The position numbers were made by a program, and so were the translations under genes. Shown here in pieces: positions 34,638 to 44,703 of a stretch of DNA of 64,000 nt. Position 1 is the first letter of the stretch, and the number at the start of each line of letters is the position of its first letter. The DNA lies in the NCBI GenBank assembly GCA_903906365.1, contig CAIVKC010000007.1, positions 1 to 64,000 on the forward strand, given 5' to 3'. The notes under the pieces were generated by a model, which saw nothing but the letters and a program-made list of their open reading frames with translations, was not told the origin of the DNA and ran no database searches. This DNA comes from an uncultured Bacteroidota bacterium. GTDB taxonomy: Bacteria; Bacteroidota; Bacteroidia; Chitinophagales; Chitinophagaceae.

Positions 34638-36125
34638 TTGAAATACCTCCTTGGATATGATATTGGTTCTTCATCCGTAAAAGCCTCTCTGCTGGAGGCT
34701 TCCACAGGAAAACTGGCGGCTGGCGCATTCTCACCGGCCACCGAAATGAGAATACAGTCCGACCGTCCGGGCTTTGCAGAGCAGGACCCGGATTTGTGGT
34801 GGGAAGAACTCTTGAACGCAACAAGACTGCTCAGACAACAGGTCGGTTTTAAACCTGAGGAAATCATTTCCATCGGCATTTCCTACCAGATGCATGGCCT
34901 GGTTTGCATTGACCGGGATGGCAAGCCGCTTCGGCCAGCTATCATTTGGTGCGACAGCAGGGCCGTTGAAATAGGCCACAAAGCCTTTCATGACCTGGGA
35001 GAGCAGTTCTGCCTACAGCATTTCGGAAATTCGCCCGGGAATTTTACAGCCTCCAAATTAAAATGGGTCAAAGACAATGAACCCGACCTTTATCAGAAGA
35101 TCTACCGGGCCCTGCTGCCCGGCGATTATATCGCCATGAAATTAACCGGTCAGGCAGTAACTACTGTCAGCGGACTCTCGGAGGGAATATGCTGGGATTT
35201 TCAAGCCGGCGGACTGGCTCAGAACCTGCTGGATTATTATGGAATCGACGCCGGGATCCTGGCCCCCCTGGTACCCACCTTCGGAGATCAGGGCCGGCTT
35301 GGGCGGGAAGCGGCTGACCTATTGGGGATTGCCGTGGGTACATCGGTGAGCTACCGGGCAGGGGATCAGCCCAACAACGCCTATTCCCTCAGGGCCCTGG
35401 AGGCCGGGGAGGTGGCCGCTACCGCAGGTACTTCCGGGGTAGTATATGGCGTCACCGACAAAGCCGTCTATGATCCACTTTCCAGGGTGAATCCCTTTGT
35501 TCATGTTAACCACCGGCCGGAAGCCCCCCGAATTGGCGTACTGCTATGCGTAAACGGAACGGGCATTCTCAACAGCTGGCTTAAGAATAACCTGCTCCGG
35601 CAATACAGTTACGAGCAGATCAACCAGCTTGCAGCCCAGGCTCCTCCGGGATCTGATGGCTTGCAGTTCTTCCCGTTTGGCAATGGAGCCGAAAGGATAC
35701 TGTCAAACAGGGATCCGGGTGCCACCCTGCGGGGCTTACAATTTAACCGTCACGACCTATCCCACCTGGCCCGGGCTGCCCAGGAGGGCATTGTATTTGC
35801 CCTTTGTTACGGAATGGAAATTATGGAGCAAATGGGCATGACATTATCTACCATCCGGGCAGGATTTGCCAATATGTTCCTCAGTGAGGTATTTGCCTCC
35901 ACGTTTGCCAATATATCCGGCTGCCGGCTGGAATTATATAATACCGATGGTGCCACGGGCGCTGCCCGTGCAGCGGGGGTAGGGGCTGGTTTTTACCCTG
36001 ATTTTACAACCAGTTTTAAGGGCATGGAAATCGTTCGGAAATATGAATCAGGCGGAACAGGCAGCCAGCAGGCCAAAGATGCCTATCAGCAATGGAAAAT
36101 TCAATTATCATCGATCAATCAATAA
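34638..36125 (+). CDS. xylB: Xylulokinase
   Basis: Phosphorylates D-xylulose with ATP. FGGY kinase features: [20 protein letters not shown] at the N-terminus, [20 protein letters not shown] then [29 protein letters not shown] with the catalytic Asp, and [17 protein letters not shown]. Length 495 aa is normal. TTG at 34638 is the best start, since the family N-terminus begins exactly there and no in-frame ATG precedes it. It is followed 10 nt later by xylose isomerase, giving the two-step xylose entry pathway. Confidence 0.94.
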   Translation: MKYLLGYDIGSSSVKASLLEASTGKLAAGAFSPATEMRIQSDRPGFAEQDPDLWWEELLNATRLLRQQVGFKPEEIISIGISYQMHGLVCIDRDGKPLRPAIIWCDSRAVEIGHKAFHDLGEQFCLQHFGNSPGNFTASKLKWVKDNEPDLYQKIYRALLPGDYIAMKLTGQAVTTVSGLSEGICWDFQAGGLAQNLLDYYGIDAGILAPLVPTFGDQGRLGREAADLLGIAVGTSVSYRAGDQPNNAYSLRALEAGEVAATAGTSGVVYGVTDKAVYDPLSRVNPFVHVNHRPEAPRIGVLLCVNGTGILNSWLKNNLLRQYSYEQINQLAAQAPPGSDGLQFFPFGNGAERILSNRDPGATLRGLQFNRHDLSHLARAAQEGIVFALCYGMEIMEQMGMTLSTIRAGFANMFLSEVFASTFANISGCRLELYNTDGATGAARAAGVGAGFYPDFTTSFKGMEIVRKYESGGTGSQQAKDAYQQWKIQLSSINQ

Positions 36126-36135
36126 AACTTGCATT

Positions 36136-37464
36136 ATGAGTATTGTTACCGGAGAAAAAGAATATTTCAAGGGAATAGGCCGGATACCCTTTGAGGGGCC
36201 ACAGTCCGACAACCCGCTTGCCTTTAAATGGTATGATGAAAACAGGGTCGTGGCCGGCAAAAAACTAAAGGATCATGTCCGCTTTGCCGTCTGCTACTGG
36301 CATACTTTCTGTAATACCGGCGGAGACCCTTTCGGACCGGGCACCAAAGACTTTCCCTGGAACCAGTCGCAGGACCCCATGGGCCGGGCCAGGGACAAGA
36401 TGGATGCCGCCTTCGAATTTATCACTAAGCTGGGCGTTCCCTATTATTGTTTTCACGACGTAGACCTGGTGGATGAAGGCGATACCATTGCTGCCTATGA
36501 AAACCGCATGCAGCAGATCACCGAGTATGCATCCCAGAAGCAGGCTGCAAGTGGCGTTAAATTATTATGGGGAACGGCAAATGTGTTTTCCAACCCACGT
36601 TATATGAACGGGGCCTCTACCAACCCCGACTTTGCGGCCCTGGCTTATGCAGGGACACAGGTCAAAAATTCAATGGATGCCACCATTGCACTGGGCGGCG
36701 AAAATTATGTATTCTGGGGAGGGCGCGAAGGATATATGTCCCTGCTTAACACCAACATGCAAAGGGAATTGGACCACCTTGGCCGGTTCCTGGGCGTAGC
36801 CAGGGATTATGCCAGAAAGCAGGGCTTTACAGGGAGTTTTTTCATAGAACCCAAACCTTGTGAACCTACCAAGCACCAGTATGATTATGATGCGGCCACC
36901 GTAGTGGGATTTCTCAGGCATTATGGATTGGATAAGGATTTCAAGCTCAATATTGAAGTAAATCACGCCACGCTGGCGGGTCATACCTTCCAGCACGAAT
37001 TGCAGGTGGCTGCCGATGCGGGCATGCTCGGAAGCATAGATGCCAACCGGGGAGATTATCAGAACGGTTGGGATACAGACCAGTTTCCTGTGAATCTCAA
37101 TGAGCTGATCGAATCCATGCTGATTGTGCTGGAAGCAGGCGGGTTCGCCGGTGGCGGTGTCAATTTTGATGCAAAGACCCGCAGAAATTCTACAGACCTG
37201 GAAGACATTTTCATCGCCCATATCGGCGGGATGGACGCTTTTGCCCGTGCCTTCATTACGGCAGACAGGATTCTGCAACAGTCACCTTACCGCAGTTTCC
37301 GCAAGCAAAGATATGCCTCCTTTGACGCCGGTGCCGGGAAGGACTTTGAAGAAGGCAAACTGTTGCTGGAAGACCTTAGGACCTATGCCCTGGCCCACGG
37401 AGAACCCAAACAGACCAGCGGCAAACAGGAATGGCTGGAAAATATCATCAACCAGTACATATAG
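36136..37464 (+). CDS. xylA: Xylose isomerase
   Basis: Converts D-xylose to D-xylulose. The ATG at 36136 ([20 protein letters not shown]) gives the family N-terminus and avoids a long overlap with xylB. Active-site and metal residues are visible: [63 protein letters not shown] and GSIDANRGD. Length 442 aa fits class II enzymes. Operon with xylB; no transporter or regulator for xylose is adjacent. Confidence 0.97.
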   Translation: MSIVTGEKEYFKGIGRIPFEGPQSDNPLAFKWYDENRVVAGKKLKDHVRFAVCYWHTFCNTGGDPFGPGTKDFPWNQSQDPMGRARDKMDAAFEFITKLGVPYYCFHDVDLVDEGDTIAAYENRMQQITEYASQKQAASGVKLLWGTANVFSNPRYMNGASTNPDFAALAYAGTQVKNSMDATIALGGENYVFWGGREGYMSLLNTNMQRELDHLGRFLGVARDYARKQGFTGSFFIEPKPCEPTKHQYDYDAATVVGFLRHYGLDKDFKLNIEVNHATLAGHTFQHELQVAADAGMLGSIDANRGDYQNGWDTDQFPVNLNELIESMLIVLEAGGFAGGGVNFDAKTRRNSTDLEDIFIAHIGGMDAFARAFITADRILQQSPYRSFRKQRYASFDAGAGKDFEEGKLLLEDLRTYALAHGEPKQTSGKQEWLENIINQYI

Positions 37465-37529
37465 ATTTTAAAACGAGTCTGTTTTTCCCGTTGTTGGGGT
37501 TGGGCTTGACGGCATTGCCTCAAAGGGTT

Positions 37530-37537
37530 TACATTTG
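37530..37537 (+). promoter_or_regulatory. -7 promoter element TACATTTG for hutH
   Basis: Exact TAnnTTTG with a TTG 21 bp upstream as a possible -33; predicted transcription start near 37541 and leader of about 14 nt. Confidence 0.55.
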
Positions 37538-37554
37538 CCAATGAAACAGCTTTC

Positions 37555-39120
37555 ATGAGCCTTCAATTTAAATATGGAATAGATACACTGACTATTGGTA
37601 ATGTCATCGCACTGGCCAATGGAAAGAGTCAGGGGGTTATTTCCCCCGAAGCTGTTGAAAGAATCAGGGATTCCCAGCAGTACGTCCGAAATATTGTGGA
37701 CCATCATACCACGGTGTATGGCATAAATACCGGATTTGGCATCCTGGCAAATACCAAGATTTCAGCAGAGGATACGATCGTTCTGCAGCATAAAATCCTT
37801 CAGAGCCATTCCGTTGGGGTGGGAGATCCCATTTCGGAGGAAACGGCCAAAATCATGCTGATTACCAAAGTGCATGCCCTTGCCCAGGGATTTTCAGGTG
37901 TGCAGCTGGAGACGCTGCAAAGAATACTCTGGCATATAGAACAGGATGTAATCCCTGTGGTACCCGAAAAAGGGTCGGTGGGCGCTTCCGGGGATCTGGC
38001 CCCGCTGGCCCATTTATTTTTACCCCTTATCGGCCTGGGGGAGGTCTTTTACCGGGGTAAAAGATACCGATCCCTGGAAATCCTGCAGCAGTTCCAACTG
38101 GATCCCATCAGGCTGGGACCAAAGGAAGGTCTTGCCCTGATCAACGGCACGCAATTTATCCTGGCATTTGCCGTAAAGGCGGTCCAGCGCATGCATAACT
38201 GCCTGGAAGCCGCTGATATTATTGGGGCCATGAGCCTGGAATCCCTGACGGGTACCAAGGCACCCTTCGACGAGCGGTTGCACCGCCTCCGGCCCTACCC
38301 GGGAAACCTGCTGGTGGCCAGAAGGCTGCGTTTACTGGTTGAAGGCAGCGAAATCATGCAGAGCCATATAGATTGCGGCAGGGTACAGGATCCCTATTCG
38401 CTGCGCTGCATGCCCCAGGTTCACGGTGCCTCCAGGAATGCCTGGCTTCACTTGAAGGAATTGACGGAAATTGAGTTAAATGCCGTAACGGACAATCCCA
38501 TCATTTTGGGAGAGCATGAAACCATCAGCGGAGGGAACTTTCATGGACAGCCCCTGGCATTGCCCCTGGATTATGCCTGCTTCGCCTCCTCGGAGATTGG
38601 AAATATTTCTGACCGCAGGTGTTATCTGTTACTGGAAGGAAAATGGGGCCTACCCATGCTCCTGATGAATGATGTTGGACTCAACAGCGGATTTATGATA
38701 CCCCAGTATACCACCGCTGCACTGGTCACGGAAAACAAAACGCTCTGTTTCCCGGCCAGTGCTGACAGCATTCCTACCTCACTGGGTCAGGAAGATCACG
38801 TCAGCATGGGCAGTATCAGCGGCCGGAAAGTAAACAGAGTCCTTGATAACCTGGAATATATTTTGGCCATCGAACTGCTGAGCGCTTCCCAGGCCATTGA
38901 ATTCCGGCGTCCCCTGAAAAGCAGCTCCATTCTGGAATTTGCCCATCATTTTGTCAGGAAATTTGTGGGTTTTGCCAGGGAGGACAGGATTTTTGCCGAA
39001 GACATCAACCGAATTACCAGTATTATCCGTGATTTTTCCTTTGTGGGGCAGGTCAATGATTTTGCGCTTTCCCAAAAGGTACTATTGAACGGGGAAAAGG
39101 GATCCGTGTTTGGGCTGTGA
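37555..39120 (+). CDS. hutH: Histidine ammonia-lyase
   Basis: First enzyme of histidine degradation, deaminating L-histidine to urocanate. The self-forming MIO cofactor triad Ala-Ser-Gly is at 144-146 in SVGASGDLAPLAH. Other family blocks: VYGINTGFGILANTKIS, GLALINGTQFILAFAVKAVQ, QDPYSLRCMPQVHG, TDNPIILGEHETISGGNFHG and TSLGQEDHVSMGSISGRK. Length 521 aa is normal. It has its own promoter element. Upstream xyl genes and downstream small protein are on the same strand. Confidence 0.95.
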   Translation: MSLQFKYGIDTLTIGNVIALANGKSQGVISPEAVERIRDSQQYVRNIVDHHTTVYGINTGFGILANTKISAEDTIVLQHKILQSHSVGVGDPISEETAKIMLITKVHALAQGFSGVQLETLQRILWHIEQDVIPVVPEKGSVGASGDLAPLAHLFLPLIGLGEVFYRGKRYRSLEILQQFQLDPIRLGPKEGLALINGTQFILAFAVKAVQRMHNCLEAADIIGAMSLESLTGTKAPFDERLHRLRPYPGNLLVARRLRLLVEGSEIMQSHIDCGRVQDPYSLRCMPQVHGASRNAWLHLKELTEIELNAVTDNPIILGEHETISGGNFHGQPLALPLDYACFASSEIGNISDRRCYLLLEGKWGLPMLLMNDVGLNSGFMIPQYTTAALVTENKTLCFPASADSIPTSLGQEDHVSMGSISGRKVNRVLDNLEYILAIELLSASQAIEFRRPLKSSSILEFAHHFVRKFVGFAREDRIFAEDINRITSIIRDFSFVGQVNDFALSQKVLLNGEKGSVFGL

Positions 39121-39158
39121 AAATACCCGGTTGTCCCTTAGAGCTAACGGGTAATTTT
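39120..39158 (+). terminator. Possible weak terminator after hutH
   Basis: An imperfect hairpin pairs AAAATACCCG with CGGGTAATTTT (one bulge) just after the hutH stop and before the next promoter element. No long T run, so only partial termination is likely. Confidence 0.35.
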
Positions 39159-39161
39159 CAT

Positions 39162-39169
39162 TAAATTTG
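39162..39169 (+). promoter_or_regulatory. -7 promoter element TAAATTTG
   Basis: Exact TAnnTTTG 15 nt before the ATG at 39184; predicts a leader of about 11 nt for the small acidic protein gene. Confidence 0.5.
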
Positions 39170-39183
39170 ATAAACGCACTAAT

Positions 39184-39441
39184 ATGAAATCTAGACCAGG
39201 AAAAAAAAAGCATCTGGAGCCACCTTTGCAGGGTACCCCTGGTTCAAAGGACTCCAAAGTGGATGAAATAGCTCCTGCAGGCGAACCAATCCAAAACCAC
39301 TCCGATATCGATGACAAAGATGATGATCTTCCCGAAGAACATATAAAAGGTCTGGACGAGGCACTCAAAGGGGCAGACAGAGGAGAACCCGTTACCTTGA
39401 AGGAGTTTAAAAAAATGGCCAAGAAATGGGGCTCTAAATAG
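39184..39441 (+). CDS. Small acidic protein between hutH and hutU (85 aa)
   Basis: Soluble, strongly charged, probably largely disordered protein: basic N-terminus (MKSRPGKKKH), acidic centre (NHSDIDDKDDDLPEEHIKGL) and basic C-terminus (TLKEFKKMAKKWGSK). No family recognised. A matching promoter element, coding-type composition and position inside the hut block support it as real. Whether it works in histidine use is unknown. Confidence 0.6.
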   Translation: MKSRPGKKKHLEPPLQGTPGSKDSKVDEIAPAGEPIQNHSDIDDKDDDLPEEHIKGLDEALKGADRGEPVTLKEFKKMAKKWGSK

Positions 39442-39610
39442 CCTCTGCGGTTATTCCCCTTACCAAGCAGTGCAGCAAGCCATCCCACGCGGTAAACCAC
39501 CCTGAAGACCATTTATTCAGGTTTTTGATGCAGCGATCCACCTGCCTGCAGTCCCCAACAGGGCGGGCAATCTATTAAAATACATTGATTTACTAGAAAA
39601 TTACGATATC

Positions 39611-41281
39611 ATGGTACAAACTGGTTATGATGTTGCCAAATATGCCACACCCCGGGGGACCCATTTAAGCTGCAAGGGATGGATACAGGAGGCAGCCATG
39701 CGGATGTTGCTGAATAACCTGGATCCCGAAGTCGCAGAACGCCCCGACCAACTGATCGTTTATGGCGGCCGCGGAAAAGCCGCACGCAATTTCGAATCGC
39801 TGGACCTGATTCTAAAAGCACTCCGGGATCTGGAAGAAGACGAAACCCTGCTGATCCAGAGCGGGAAGCCGGTTGGCATACTTAAGACCCACCCGGATTC
39901 TCCTCGGGTATTGATTTCCAATTCCCAGCTTGTTCCCAAATGGGCCACCTGGGAACATTTTGACGAACTGGAAAAAAAAGGCCTCATGATGTACGGCCAG
40001 ATGACGGCCGGCAGCTGGATATATATTGGCAGCCAGGGAATCGTACAAGGCACCTATGAGACCTACTCGGCCGTGGCAAACATGCATTTTGGTGGATCCC
40101 TGAAAGGGACCCTTAATGTTACAGCCGGTCTGGGAGGAATGGGCGGAGCGCAGCCCTTGGCCATTACCATGAATGGGGGGGTGGCACTGGTAGCTGAGGT
40201 GGAACGCTGGCGGGTCGAAAAACGAATCGAAACCCGCTATTGCGACCTGATGGTGGAAGATATTGACCAGGCCATTGACAAGGCGCTGGATGCCAGGGAA
40301 AAAGGGTTGAGTCTGAGTATCGGCGTGGTTTGTAATGCCGTGGTGCTGCTGGAAAGGATGCTGCAAAGGGGAATAGTTCCCGACACGCTGACCGATCAGA
40401 CCTCTGCACATGATCCCCTCATCGGATACTGGCCGCATGAAATATCCTATGAGCAGGCAATAATACTTCGGGAAAAGAATCCCAAACAATATATTGAATA
40501 CGCCTATAACTCCATGTACCGGCATGTGGAACTGATGCTCCAAATGCAAAGCCTGGGCGCCATTACTTTCGATTATGGCAACAACCTTCGCGCACGGGCC
40601 CAGGAGCGGGGACTGACCAATGCTTTTGGATTTCCCGGGTTTGTTCCAGCCTATATCCGGCCGCTGTTTTGTGAAGGCAAGGGGCCCTTCCGCTGGGTTG
40701 CCCTGAGTGGTGATCCGCATGATATTCATGTTACCGATGAGCTGATTGCCAAACTCTTTCCTGAAAACCAATCCCTTCAGCGATGGCTTGCACTGGCCAG
40801 GGAAAAAATTGCCTTTCAGGGACTTCCTGCCCGCATTTGCTGGCTGGGTCAGGGTGAGCGCGAAATAGCCGGTCTGGCTTTCAATGAACTGGTGCGAACC
40901 GGCCAGGTTAAAGCTCCGATAGTCATTGGAAGGGATCATCTGGATACCGGTTCTGTTGCTTCACCCAACCGGGAAACCGAAGCAATGCTGGATGGCAGTG
41001 ATGCGGTGGCGGACTGGCCTATCCTGAATGCCTTGGTCAATACGGCGGGCGGAGCCAGCTGGGTAAGCCTCCACCATGGGGGAGGAGTTGGTATGGGCTA
41101 CAGCATACATGCCGGCATGGTAATCGTGGCGGATGGCACGGAGGCTGCCGCCGCGCGCTTAAAAAGAGTGCTGCGCAACGATCCGGGAATGGGAGTCATC
41201 AGGCATGCGGATGCGGGTTATGATATTGCCAGGGATACGGCCAGAAAATATGGATTGGATATCAGGGAAAGACTACGGTAA
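39611..41281 (+). CDS. hutU: Urocanate hydratase
   Basis: Second step of histidine degradation: urocanate to imidazolone propionate, with tightly bound NAD+. Blocks: [97 protein letters not shown] and [20 protein letters not shown]. Length 556 aa is normal. 169 nt separate it from the small acidic gene, with no obvious promoter of its own. Confidence 0.97.
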   Translation: MVQTGYDVAKYATPRGTHLSCKGWIQEAAMRMLLNNLDPEVAERPDQLIVYGGRGKAARNFESLDLILKALRDLEEDETLLIQSGKPVGILKTHPDSPRVLISNSQLVPKWATWEHFDELEKKGLMMYGQMTAGSWIYIGSQGIVQGTYETYSAVANMHFGGSLKGTLNVTAGLGGMGGAQPLAITMNGGVALVAEVERWRVEKRIETRYCDLMVEDIDQAIDKALDAREKGLSLSIGVVCNAVVLLERMLQRGIVPDTLTDQTSAHDPLIGYWPHEISYEQAIILREKNPKQYIEYAYNSMYRHVELMLQMQSLGAITFDYGNNLRARAQERGLTNAFGFPGFVPAYIRPLFCEGKGPFRWVALSGDPHDIHVTDELIAKLFPENQSLQRWLALAREKIAFQGLPARICWLGQGEREIAGLAFNELVRTGQVKAPIVIGRDHLDTGSVASPNRETEAMLDGSDAVADWPILNALVNTAGGASWVSLHHGGGVGMGYSIHAGMVIVADGTEAAAARLKRVLRNDPGMGVIRHADAGYDIARDTARKYGLDIRERLR

Positions 41282-41432
41282 AGACTCCCCCGGGACCATT
41301 TTTGCTGCTCCATCCAGGAAAACGGACCCACCCTTTTTTTGGGGGCTACTTTGTTGCTCCATGGTCCTTTCCAATACCCTCTTTGGACTTCACCTTACAG
41401 GCCGTCCAGTCACCTCAGGCATTTGCCCCTCC

Positions 41433-42014
41433 TTATTCGTGGGTAACCTTATTATCTTTATCTATGTAAAAGAGTTTTCCCCCTTTCATGACCCTTGCCT
41501 CGTTATTTACAAAATAATCGGTAAAATCATATTGTGGTTTGATCACCCAGTTTCCTGCCTGATCTATAAATCCCCACTGCCCTTTGGCATTGGCTGCCGG
41601 AGCGAGTCCTTCCGAAAAATTCTTGGCAGTGGCAAACTGACAAGGTATGACCAGTTCACCCTTCCGGTTTATATATCCATACAAACCTCCTTTTGACACT
41701 ACGGCCAGTCCGTTGGTAAAACTCATGGCATCATCAAAGACAGCCTCCGTAATAATTTTACCCGTACTGTCCAGGTACATCCATTTGCCATCACTTTTTA
41801 CGGCAACCAAACCTTCGGAAAAGGTCAGGCCATCATTGTAGATGAGTTTAATCACTACTTTACCCTGTTTGGTCACATAGCCAATTTTGCCATCCTTACT
41901 CACTTTGGACAGGCCGCATATGCACTGATCGACAAAATCAAAATTTTTTTCCCAACTCTGTGCTTGCATACCCAAAGCGGGCATTACAAACAGAAAAAAC
42001 AGCAGACTTTTCAT
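41433..42014 (-). CDS. WG-repeat exported protein
   Basis: ATG at 42014 (MKSLLFFLFVMPALGMQAQ) gives a signal peptide; the 11-codon extension is not used. The body is four to five WG (KWG) repeats, such as GYVTKQGKVVIKLIYNDGLT, KWMYLDSTGKIITEAVFDDA, GYINRKGELVIPCQFATAKN and WGFIDQAGNWVIKPQYD, each about 35 residues, forming beta-hairpin units. Role unknown; WG-repeat proteins are often surface-exposed or periplasmic. A lone gene; two TAAATTTAT-like sequences lie just upstream. Confidence 0.85.
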   Translation of the reverse strand: MKSLLFFLFVMPALGMQAQSWEKNFDFVDQCICGLSKVSKDGKIGYVTKQGKVVIKLIYNDGLTFSEGLVAVKSDGKWMYLDSTGKIITEAVFDDAMSFTNGLAVVSKGGLYGYINRKGELVIPCQFATAKNFSEGLAPAANAKGQWGFIDQAGNWVIKPQYDFTDYFVNNEARVMKGGKLFYIDKDNKVTHE

Positions 42015-42281
42015 ATTAATGTTTTTATAGTGGTATAAATTTATCACCGTAATAAATTTAGCAACTCCCCTCTAGGGTCAAACTGATGGCAGACGCCCGG
42101 TTCCATGATTTAGATTAGTCTGTTGGGGGCTTTTTCTCCCCCGGAATCAGCTTTAGGATGGCATCTTTCTTAAACTATACATCATCGGTCGTCCTGTTGG
42201 AAATCATACACCGGCTGACCCAGGGGGGCTATATTGGTCAAAATTGTTTCCATGACTTATGCTGGCAACCTGCGGGCCGCA

Positions 42282-43064
42282 ATGCGGAGGTGTATTTTCC
42301 TGATGGTCTCCTGGGCACTATTGCAATCCTGTAGCGTATACCATTTCTATTCGCCTCAACCGCTGAACAGGCCAGGGCTCTATACCTTCCCTGCTGCTAT
42401 GAGGGGAGTCTGGGTTGCAGAAATCGGGTCGCCGGGAGAAATGATTGAGATCCGGGAAAAATATGCGCTTTATACCTGGACTGAAACAGGAAGCGTTGTC
42501 CGGGGTGCGTGGCCGAAATTGGATAAGGAAGGAGCACTGAGGTACCTGCCCGGTCCCTTTCTCCCGCTCTGTACAGTCCATTACGATTCTTCGGGAATGC
42601 CCCGGGATACGGTTTCCAATTTTATATTTAGGGATCAGCTGATTTTTGAGGTTCTGGATGACGGCCGTTTGGGTAATGGGTATCCTTATAGAAACCGGGG
42701 GGATACTGTTGAGATTTTGAAATCGGATTCCCTGGTGATTGATATGGGCCGGAATGCCTTTTTACGCAGGCTGGGCGAAAATACTTATGCCTTTAATATC
42801 AGGGAGACCATTTTTGGTGAAAAGGAAGGCTGGTGGCAGGTGCTGCTGATAGAAGGCACCAGCGATACCACCATGAATATTTGTACGGGTAACCCCAAAC
42901 TGGCTCAACAACCCGGGATGTTCTTTGAGACGGTCAGAGGTTGGGCCGAACAGTATTATTTCAAACTAGGGTGGTCTGCTAAGGATATGCTGATGCTTTT
43001 AAAAGCCGGCGGCTTTGAGATAACCAGCAGCCTGGTCAAAAAAACAGCACCCCAAAAACGCTGA
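42282..43064 (+). CDS. Hypothetical lipoprotein (260 aa)
   Basis: ATG at 42282 gives a lipoprotein signal (MRRCIFLMVSWALLQSC, Cys 17); an ATG at 42252 would lengthen the N-terminus and spoil it. The mature part is beta-rich (GVWVAEIGSPGEMIEIREKY, DTVEILKSDSLVIDMGRNAF) and otherwise unrecognised. Isolated between convergent WG-repeat and hemolysin III genes. No function proposed. Confidence 0.65.
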   Translation: MRRCIFLMVSWALLQSCSVYHFYSPQPLNRPGLYTFPAAMRGVWVAEIGSPGEMIEIREKYALYTWTETGSVVRGAWPKLDKEGALRYLPGPFLPLCTVHYDSSGMPRDTVSNFIFRDQLIFEVLDDGRLGNGYPYRNRGDTVEILKSDSLVIDMGRNAFLRRLGENTYAFNIRETIFGEKEGWWQVLLIEGTSDTTMNICTGNPKLAQQPGMFFETVRGWAEQYYFKLGWSAKDMLMLLKAGGFEITSSLVKKTAPQKR

Positions 43065-43226
43065 AACCTAATAAGATATATAATAGGGGCCATACTAATC
43101 CAGCTCTATTAAATTTTTAGGGTAAATTGACTCAGCCCTACCAATGCGGGTAAGGTATCGGGTAAAACTGGATTTTAGGCTTACCTTCACCGAAGACATC
43201 CTGCTGTTATACCTAAAAGTGAGACA

Positions 43227-43871
43227 TTGTCCCCTCAGAAGAAAACAAATCCTTTTGATATTGATCAGGAAATAGTGCACAGTCTGATCCACGGATTTGG
43301 TATGCTGTTTGGCATCGTGGGTATCCCCATCCTGGTTGCACTTGCTGCAAATAAGCGGGACCTGAGGGGCCTGGTAGGGGTCGCCATTTATGGATTTTGC
43401 TTTATGATGCTCTTCAGTTTTTCAACGCTCTACCACGGGTTTCAGCATTCCCGTATCAAAAGGGTCCTGGAAGTATTTGATCATATAAGTATATATTTCC
43501 TCATTGCAGGCACATACACCCCTTTCCTGCTTATATATCTGGACAACTCTTTTGGTATTACCCTGCTCTCTGTGCTTTGGGGCTTAACACTGCTGGGTAG
43601 CCTTTTTAAGGTTTTTTTTACCGGTCGGTTTGAAACCTTTTCTCTGGTAATTTATATTGTGATGGGCTGGATGCTGATTGTTGGGGGGAAACGCTTTTTC
43701 ACGGATCTGCCGTCTAATGTCCTTTTATTTTTAATCATCGGTGGGGTAGCCTATAGCCTGGGAATCATTTTTTATTTGAGGACCAGCTTCAAATGGCATC
43801 ATGCCCTGTGGCATTTCATGGTATTATTGGCAGCCCTGTGCCATTATGTGGCCGTACTATTTTCCGTATAG
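43227..43871 (+). CDS. Hemolysin III / YqfA (PAQR-like) family membrane protein
   Basis: Seven-helix membrane protein of the hemolysin III/YqfA family. Typical patterns: DIDQEIVHSLIHGFGMLFGI, MLFSFSTLYHGFQHSRIKRV then LEVFDHISIYFLIAGTYTPF, and RTSFKWHHALWHFMVLLAAL near the C-terminus, with conserved His and Ser/Asp positions that suggest metal binding. Best start is TTG at 43227, as the conserved N-terminus begins there and no in-frame ATG precedes it. Confidence 0.87.
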   Translation: MSPQKKTNPFDIDQEIVHSLIHGFGMLFGIVGIPILVALAANKRDLRGLVGVAIYGFCFMMLFSFSTLYHGFQHSRIKRVLEVFDHISIYFLIAGTYTPFLLIYLDNSFGITLLSVLWGLTLLGSLFKVFFTGRFETFSLVIYIVMGWMLIVGGKRFFTDLPSNVLLFLIIGGVAYSLGIIFYLRTSFKWHHALWHFMVLLAALCHYVAVLFSV

Positions 43872-43939
43872 TTGGCAGGGGAGGGGAGTAAGGAATTTAA
43901 CCCGGCTGACAGAGTAAAGATCCGTTGAAAAAAGAACCC

Positions 43940-44386
43940 CTATTTTACCAGTTTTACATTCACCGCATTGGCACCTTTGGGTCCCATTTCCACTTCATAA
44001 CTCACTTTATTGTCTTCACGAATCTGCTCAGTCAGGGAATTGATATGCACAAATACGCTTTCCTGGGTTTCCAGGTCTTTTATGAAACCATACCCCTTTG
44101 AATCATTGAAGAAGGTGACGATGCCTTTTCTGATCAGGTCATTTGGATTAACGGCTTCCTGTTTTGGGACGCCTATTTCAATATCTTCTGCGTTAATGGT
44201 AATTTTTTTGCGCGGATCCGGGGGTTTTGATGACAGGTTGCCATTTTCATCCAAATAGGCCAGCATGCTGTCCAGATCATTGGCACTTTTGCTGTGCTCC
44301 TTTCTTTCCTGTTTTTTTTCAGCCTTTTCTTTCTTGTTTTGCTGCTTCTTTTTTTCCCTTTCTTTTTTATTCCACGTTTCTCCCAT
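43940..44386 (-). CDS. Cold-shock domain protein with lysine-rich N-terminal extension
   Basis: C-terminal residues about 85-148 form a cold-shock domain: KGIVTFFNDSKGYGFIKDLE carries RNP1 (KGYGFI) and VFVHINSL RNP2, with GPKGANAVNVKLV at the end. The first 85 residues are a highly charged Lys/Glu-rich coiled segment (KKEREKKKQQNKKEKAEKKQ) not found in short CspA proteins. It probably binds single-stranded RNA with the extension adding affinity or a partner site. A long low-complexity start makes the N-terminus uncertain. Confidence 0.85.
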   Translation of the reverse strand: MGETWNKKEREKKKQQNKKEKAEKKQERKEHSKSANDLDSMLAYLDENGNLSSKPPDPRKKITINAEDIEIGVPKQEAVNPNDLIRKGIVTFFNDSKGYGFIKDLETQESVFVHINSLTEQIREDNKVSYEVEMGPKGANAVNVKLVK

Positions 44387-44703
44387 AATGATAAATTACT
44401 GTTTATAATAGTTAACCCCTTTGAAATACCTAGGGGAAAGTCCATATTCTGGAGAAACATCAATTGTTTTCGGCAGATTAGGATAAAGGTAGCGTATTAA
44501 TACCAGCCCCCGGGCAATTGTGCAAAAAACCTGCATTCTTTGCCACCCGCTGGATCTGTCCTGATAAGCCCAGCTATCCAGACTATTTATTATAACAGAT
44601 TCATCTAATAGTTGTTCACTCTTGTATTTCGCATCAACTGAACCGGCCGTGGCATGTAAAAGGTTCTTTGATGACATCCGGCCTGCATGTGGAAAAGGAA
44701 AGT
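44387..44703. other. Intergenic region, 317 bp, with a doubtful 93-codon minus-strand ORF
   Basis: An ORF at 44396-44677 (-) fills the gap and ends 10 nt before the cold-shock gene start, but its product shows no domain and an uneven composition. I do not call it a gene. No terminator or promoter motif is obvious. Confidence 0.3.

Noticed and set aside
39812-40939. 375-codon minus-strand ORF over hutU
   Set aside because: Antisense shadow; hutU is conserved throughout.
44396-44677. 93-codon minus-strand ORF between cold-shock and AraC genes
   Set aside because: No recognisable domain and uneven composition; filling a gap is not enough.
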